This document shows positions 5,725 to 8,004 of a stretch of DNA of 8,004 bases, in pieces. A program made the translations under genes and the position numbers. Position 1 is the stretch's first letter. Each line of letters begins with the position of its first letter. The DNA is from DASRSS01 sp035656335 (GTDB taxonomy: Bacteria > Actinomycetota > Actinomycetes > Mycobacteriales > Jatrophihabitantaceae): contig DASRSS010000021.1 in the NCBI GenBank assembly GCA_035656335.1, forward strand, positions 1 through 8,004. Direction: 5' to 3'. Below the pieces are notes generated by a model. That model was not told where the DNA came from. It saw only the letters and a list, made by a program, of their open reading frames with translations, and searched no databases.

Positions 5725-6489
5725 TCAAGACCGACACCGGAAGCCGACGCCGGACGGTTCACCGGCGGGCACCGAGTACGCGGCGGTGCCGACGACGCGG
5801 GTGCCCCGCGGGACCGGATGCAGCAGGTGCATGAACACGGTCATGGGCGCGTGCGGCCGGAAGCAGTAGAACCGTCCGGAGATCACGCCGACCAGGTGTC
5901 CGCTGGTGTCGGCCAGGAACGCCTGCCCGACGACGTAAGGGCCGGTGCCGCGCCGCGTGGTCAGCGTGGCGCGCACAACCGCGTCGCCGCCGCCGATCCG
6001 CAGCACCGGGTGCCGGACCGTGACGCGCGGCGCCCGCCCGTGGCTCGCGACGACGCTGCGGTCCACGTAGGTGACCTGCACGGACGCGACCGGCTCGGTG
6101 CTGCCCCGCAGGCTCACGAACAGTCCGTACCGGCTGCCGGGCGGCAGCCCGTAGATCGTGCAGCACCGCGAACCGAGGCGGCCGGTCGTCGCGACGATCG
6201 TGTCGCCGGTCGCGCCGAAGGCCGTGACGAGAACTCGCGCCGCCTTGATCGACTCCGTCGACCGGTTTTCGACCTCGAGGAAGAGCATGCCGGCGTGCAC
6301 GCCGAACCTGACGACGTCCGGCCCGGGTGGCGCGCGCAGATCGCCGTCGGACGGCTCCCCCGCGACACCGGTACTCGCGATCGTGGGCGACGGCAGCGGA
6401 CCAGTGCGCGTCGGCAAATGGTGACTAGGGAACGGCGAACATCCCGCGACGACCAGTGCGAGCAGCGCGAGAAGTACGAACCGCTTCAT
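5725..6489 (-). CDS. Lipoprotein of unknown function in polysaccharide operon
   Basis: A 254-aa predicted lipoprotein. Residues 1-17 form a type II signal peptide: basic MKR, hydrophobic core and a VVAGC lipobox with Cys17 as the lipid-anchored residue. A Pro/Ser/Thr-rich linker (18-57) follows, then two beta-rich regions (about 59-142 and 154-245) that look like tandem Ig-like sandwiches; the first, with FLEVENRSTESIKAARVLVTAFGATGD, resembles FxLYD-type domains. Cys109, Cys110, Cys209 and Cys252 could form two disulfides outside the membrane. No catalytic motif is visible. The start at 6489 overlaps the preceding glycosyltransferase stop (ATGA), and GGGGAG at 6496-6501 lies 6 nt upstream; a longer reading from 6516 would lack a clean signal peptide. 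Position next to the Wzz-like gene suggests a role in surface polysaccharide assembly or retention; this is inference. Confidence 0.85.
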   Translation of the reverse strand: MKRFVLLALLALVVAGCSPFPSHHLPTRTGPLPSPTIASTGVAGEPSDGDLRAPPGPDVVRFGVHAGMLFLEVENRSTESIKAARVLVTAFGATGDTIVATTGRLGSRCCTIYGLPPGSRYGLFVSLRGSTEPVASVQVTYVDRSVVASHGRAPRVTVRHPVLRIGGGDAVVRATLTTRRGTGPYVVGQAFLADTSGHLVGVISGRFYCFRPHAPMTVFMHLLHPVPRGTRVVGTAAYSVPAGEPSGVGFRCRS

Positions 6490-7565
6490 CGTGTGCTCCC
6501 CAGGTCGCTGCCGCACACGCCCTCGTACAACTGGCGGTAGGCGGCGAGCATCCGCCGTGGGTCGAACCTGTCGGCGACCAGCGCGCGGCCGCGCGCGGCG
6601 AGTTCGGCGCGTGCCGCCGCGTCGTCCAGCAGCGAGTTCAGCCCGGACGCGAGCGCGGCGGCCGATCCCGGCTCGACCAGACAGGCCGCACCGGCAAGGC
6701 CTTCTGCCACTCCACCGACCCGGCTCGCGAGCACCGGCACGCCGACGGACATCGCTTCGAGCAGGCTGACCGGCAGCCCTTCCCAGTCCGTCGCGAGCAC
6801 CGCGAGATCCGCTGCCGCGAACAGCCAGTCCGGGTCCTGCCGCTCACCGAGCAGGCGCACGCGCCGCTCGAGCCCAGCCGCGACGACGGACCGCTCGACG
6901 TCGACCCGGGTCGGACCGTCGCCCGCCAGCAGCAGCATCGCGTCCGGACGGACGGCGCGCCACGCGTCGATCAACAGGTCGTGCCGTTTCTGTGGCGCGA
7001 AGCGCGCGAGGGAGACGACGACCCGGGACGCGTCCTGGACGCCGAGGCGGCGACGTGCGCGGCCACGGTCGTGAACCGGCAACGGAGGAATCGCGTTCTC
7101 GATCACCCGCAGCCGCGCGGCCGGATACCCGCGCGCGCTCAGCTCGCCGGCGACGTGCTCGGACACCGCGACGACGACGTCGCTGCAGCGCGCCAGGACT
7201 CGCGCGGCGGCGGCGTAGCCGGACAGGCCGTGCAGCGTGGTCACGATCGGCGCGGCGGACCTGCCGCGGGCGAGCGCCGCGACCGCGGTCGCCTTCACGT
7301 TGTGCGCGTGGATCACGTCCGGCGCGTGTTCGCCGATCCAGCAGCGCAGCCGCAGCACGGCGGACCTCAGGACGCGGAGGCTGCGCGTGCCCAGCGGGAC
7401 CGGCAGCTGTTCGACGCCGGCGCCGGCCAGCAGCTCGGAGCGCCAGCCGCCGGCACTTGCCACGCACGCGTGCTCGACGCGCGAGTCGGCCTCGGTGACC
7501 AGCGCGGTGACGATCGCCTCGGCGCCGCCGGTACCCATCGTTGCGATGACGGTGAGGATCTTCAT
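6486..7565 (-). CDS. Glycosyltransferase family 4 (GT-B fold)
   Basis: A 359-aa cytosolic or membrane-associated retaining glycosyltransferase, a normal length for the GT4 family. The N-terminal Rossmann half begins MKILTVIATMGTGGAEAIV, with the glycine-rich loop at 11-14, and contains DVIHAHN (83-89). The C-terminal half has VVSLARFAPQKRHDLLIDAW (184-202), whose Arg188 and Lys193 match the donor-phosphate-binding pair, LLLAGDGP (211-218), and the EX7E motif as Glu262 and Glu270 in DWEGLPVSLLEAMSVGVPVLAS. It probably adds a sugar to a lipid-linked polysaccharide intermediate; donor and acceptor are unknown. Its ATG overlaps the stop of the upstream glycosyltransferase gene (ATGA), and its stop overlaps the lipoprotein start in the same way, so these three genes are one translationally coupled operon. 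AAGGA lies 9 nt before the start. Confidence 0.94.
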   Translation of the reverse strand: MKILTVIATMGTGGAEAIVTALVTEADSRVEHACVASAGGWRSELLAGAGVEQLPVPLGTRSLRVLRSAVLRLRCWIGEHAPDVIHAHNVKATAVAALARGRSAAPIVTTLHGLSGYAAAARVLARCSDVVVAVSEHVAGELSARGYPAARLRVIENAIPPLPVHDRGRARRRLGVQDASRVVVSLARFAPQKRHDLLIDAWRAVRPDAMLLLAGDGPTRVDVERSVVAAGLERRVRLLGERQDPDWLFAAADLAVLATDWEGLPVSLLEAMSVGVPVLASRVGGVAEGLAGAACLVEPGSAAALASGLNSLLDDAAARAELAARGRALVADRFDPRRMLAAYRQLYEGVCGSDLGSTR

Positions 7566-8004
7566 GTCACGGCGTCCTTCGTGGCGGCGTCCTCGTACAC
7601 AGCGACGAGGCGTTCGGTGCAGCGCCGCAAGGTGAACTCGTCCGCGATCCGCTGTCGCGCGGCCGCACCCAGCGCGGAGCGCAGCCCGGTGTCCCGGGCG
7701 AGCCGGCGCAGCGCGCCGCGCAGCGCGGTGTCGTCACCGGTCGGAACAAGCAGCCCGTCGACCTCGTGCCGGACGATCTCGGGGATCCCGCCGGCCGCGG
7801 ATGCGACCACCGGCAACCCGGCGGCCATCGCCTGCAGCAGCGCCATCGGGCAGGCCTCGGCGGCCGACGGCAGCACGAACGCGCCGGCGCGGGCGAGCAG
7901 CGGATAGGGGTCGTCGACGAAACCGGTCAGCTCGACGCGGTCGCGCATCCCGCACGCGGCGATCGTCCGCTCGACCTCGGAACGCTCCGGCCCGTCCCCG
8001 ATCA
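7562..8004 (-). CDS. Glycosyltransferase family 4, C-terminal part (5' end outside window)
   Basis: The open frame runs off the right edge; 147 residues are visible. They are the nucleotide-sugar-binding half of a GT-B enzyme: GDGPERSEVERT, a VELTGFVDDPYPLLARAGAFVLPS segment, EACPMALLQAMAAGLPVVASAAGGIPEIV, then DGLLVPTGDDTALRGAL and the closing helices. The EX7E motif has glutamine at the second position (Glu encoded at 7856-7858, Gln at 7832-7834). An internal ATG at 7948 falls in the middle of the domain and is not a real start. The stop overlaps the next gene by ATGA. It probably acts in the same polysaccharide pathway as the following glycosyltransferase. Confidence 0.93.
   Translation of the reverse strand, partial: IGDGPERSEVERTIAACGMRDRVELTGFVDDPYPLLARAGAFVLPSAAEACPMALLQAMAAGLPVVASAAGGIPEIVRHEVDGLLVPTGDDTALRGALRRLARDTGLRSALGAAARQRIADEFTLRRCTERLVAVYEDAATKDAVT

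Noticed and set aside
5697..5762. Longer N-terminus for the Wzz-like protein starting near 5762
   Set aside because: It would overlap the lipoprotein gene and place the AGGAGGG site inside the coding region; the added residues are polar and do not fit before TM1.
3756..5834. Open plus-strand frame of 692 codons across the sugar transferase and Wzz-like genes
   Set aside because: It is out of frame with the sugar transferase and antisense to the Wzz-like gene, with low-complexity Arg-rich translation and no motif.
6456..7907. Open plus-strand frame of 483 codons opposite the lipoprotein and glycosyltransferase genes
   Set aside because: Antisense shadow; the minus-strand genes have clear GT4 motifs, a lipobox and ribosome-binding sites.

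Overview
The window is very GC-rich, its codons favour G or C at the third position, and its genes sit almost edge to edge. With a CsoR-type copper repressor, a lone ECF sigma factor and sporulation-free envelope polysaccharide genes, it looks like the chromosome of a high-GC Gram-positive bacterium (Actinomycetota). I cannot name the genus. No rRNA, tRNA, CRISPR array, insertion sequence or phage gene is visible.

Left part (1-2400), mixed housekeeping and regulation. A sugar-porter-type MFS transporter runs leftward out of the window and carries a long Ala/Glu/Arg-rich cytosolic tail. Divergent from it is a 101-aa protein with a putative C-H-C-C zinc knuckle. This converges on, and overlaps, a csoR-like copper-responsive repressor gene. 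A TACCC-N5-GGGTA palindrome lies just upstream of that gene and is probably its own operator.

Middle (2399-3774). A leftward two-gene unit encodes an ECF sigma factor and, overlapping by ATGA, a cysteine-free soluble protein with a helical N-terminus and a beta-rich C-terminus; it is a candidate sigma regulator. A 174-bp divergent spacer with an imperfect palindrome separates this unit from the next genes.

Right part (3775-8004), an envelope or exopolysaccharide locus. A small membrane phosphoglycosyl transferase (ExoY/WcaJ catalytic type) is encoded on the plus strand. Facing it is a leftward operon: a GT4 glycosyltransferase (5' part outside the window), a second GT4 glycosyltransferase, a lipoprotein of unknown function, and a Wzz/BY-kinase-like polysaccharide co-polymerase. 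The first three genes of the operon are linked by ATGA overlaps. The likely logic is that the phosphoglycosyl transferase loads the first sugar on undecaprenyl phosphate, the GT4 enzymes extend the unit, and the Wzz-like protein with the lipoprotein helps in polymerisation or export. Flippase and polymerase genes are not in the window and may lie beyond position 8004.

The most unusual observation is that the kinase-like domain of the Wzz-like protein has lost its Walker A lysine, its Walker B aspartate and any tyrosine tail, so it looks like a pseudo-ATPase. Very long plus-strand open frames across the MFS gene and across the polysaccharide genes are GC-bias shadows and were not annotated.
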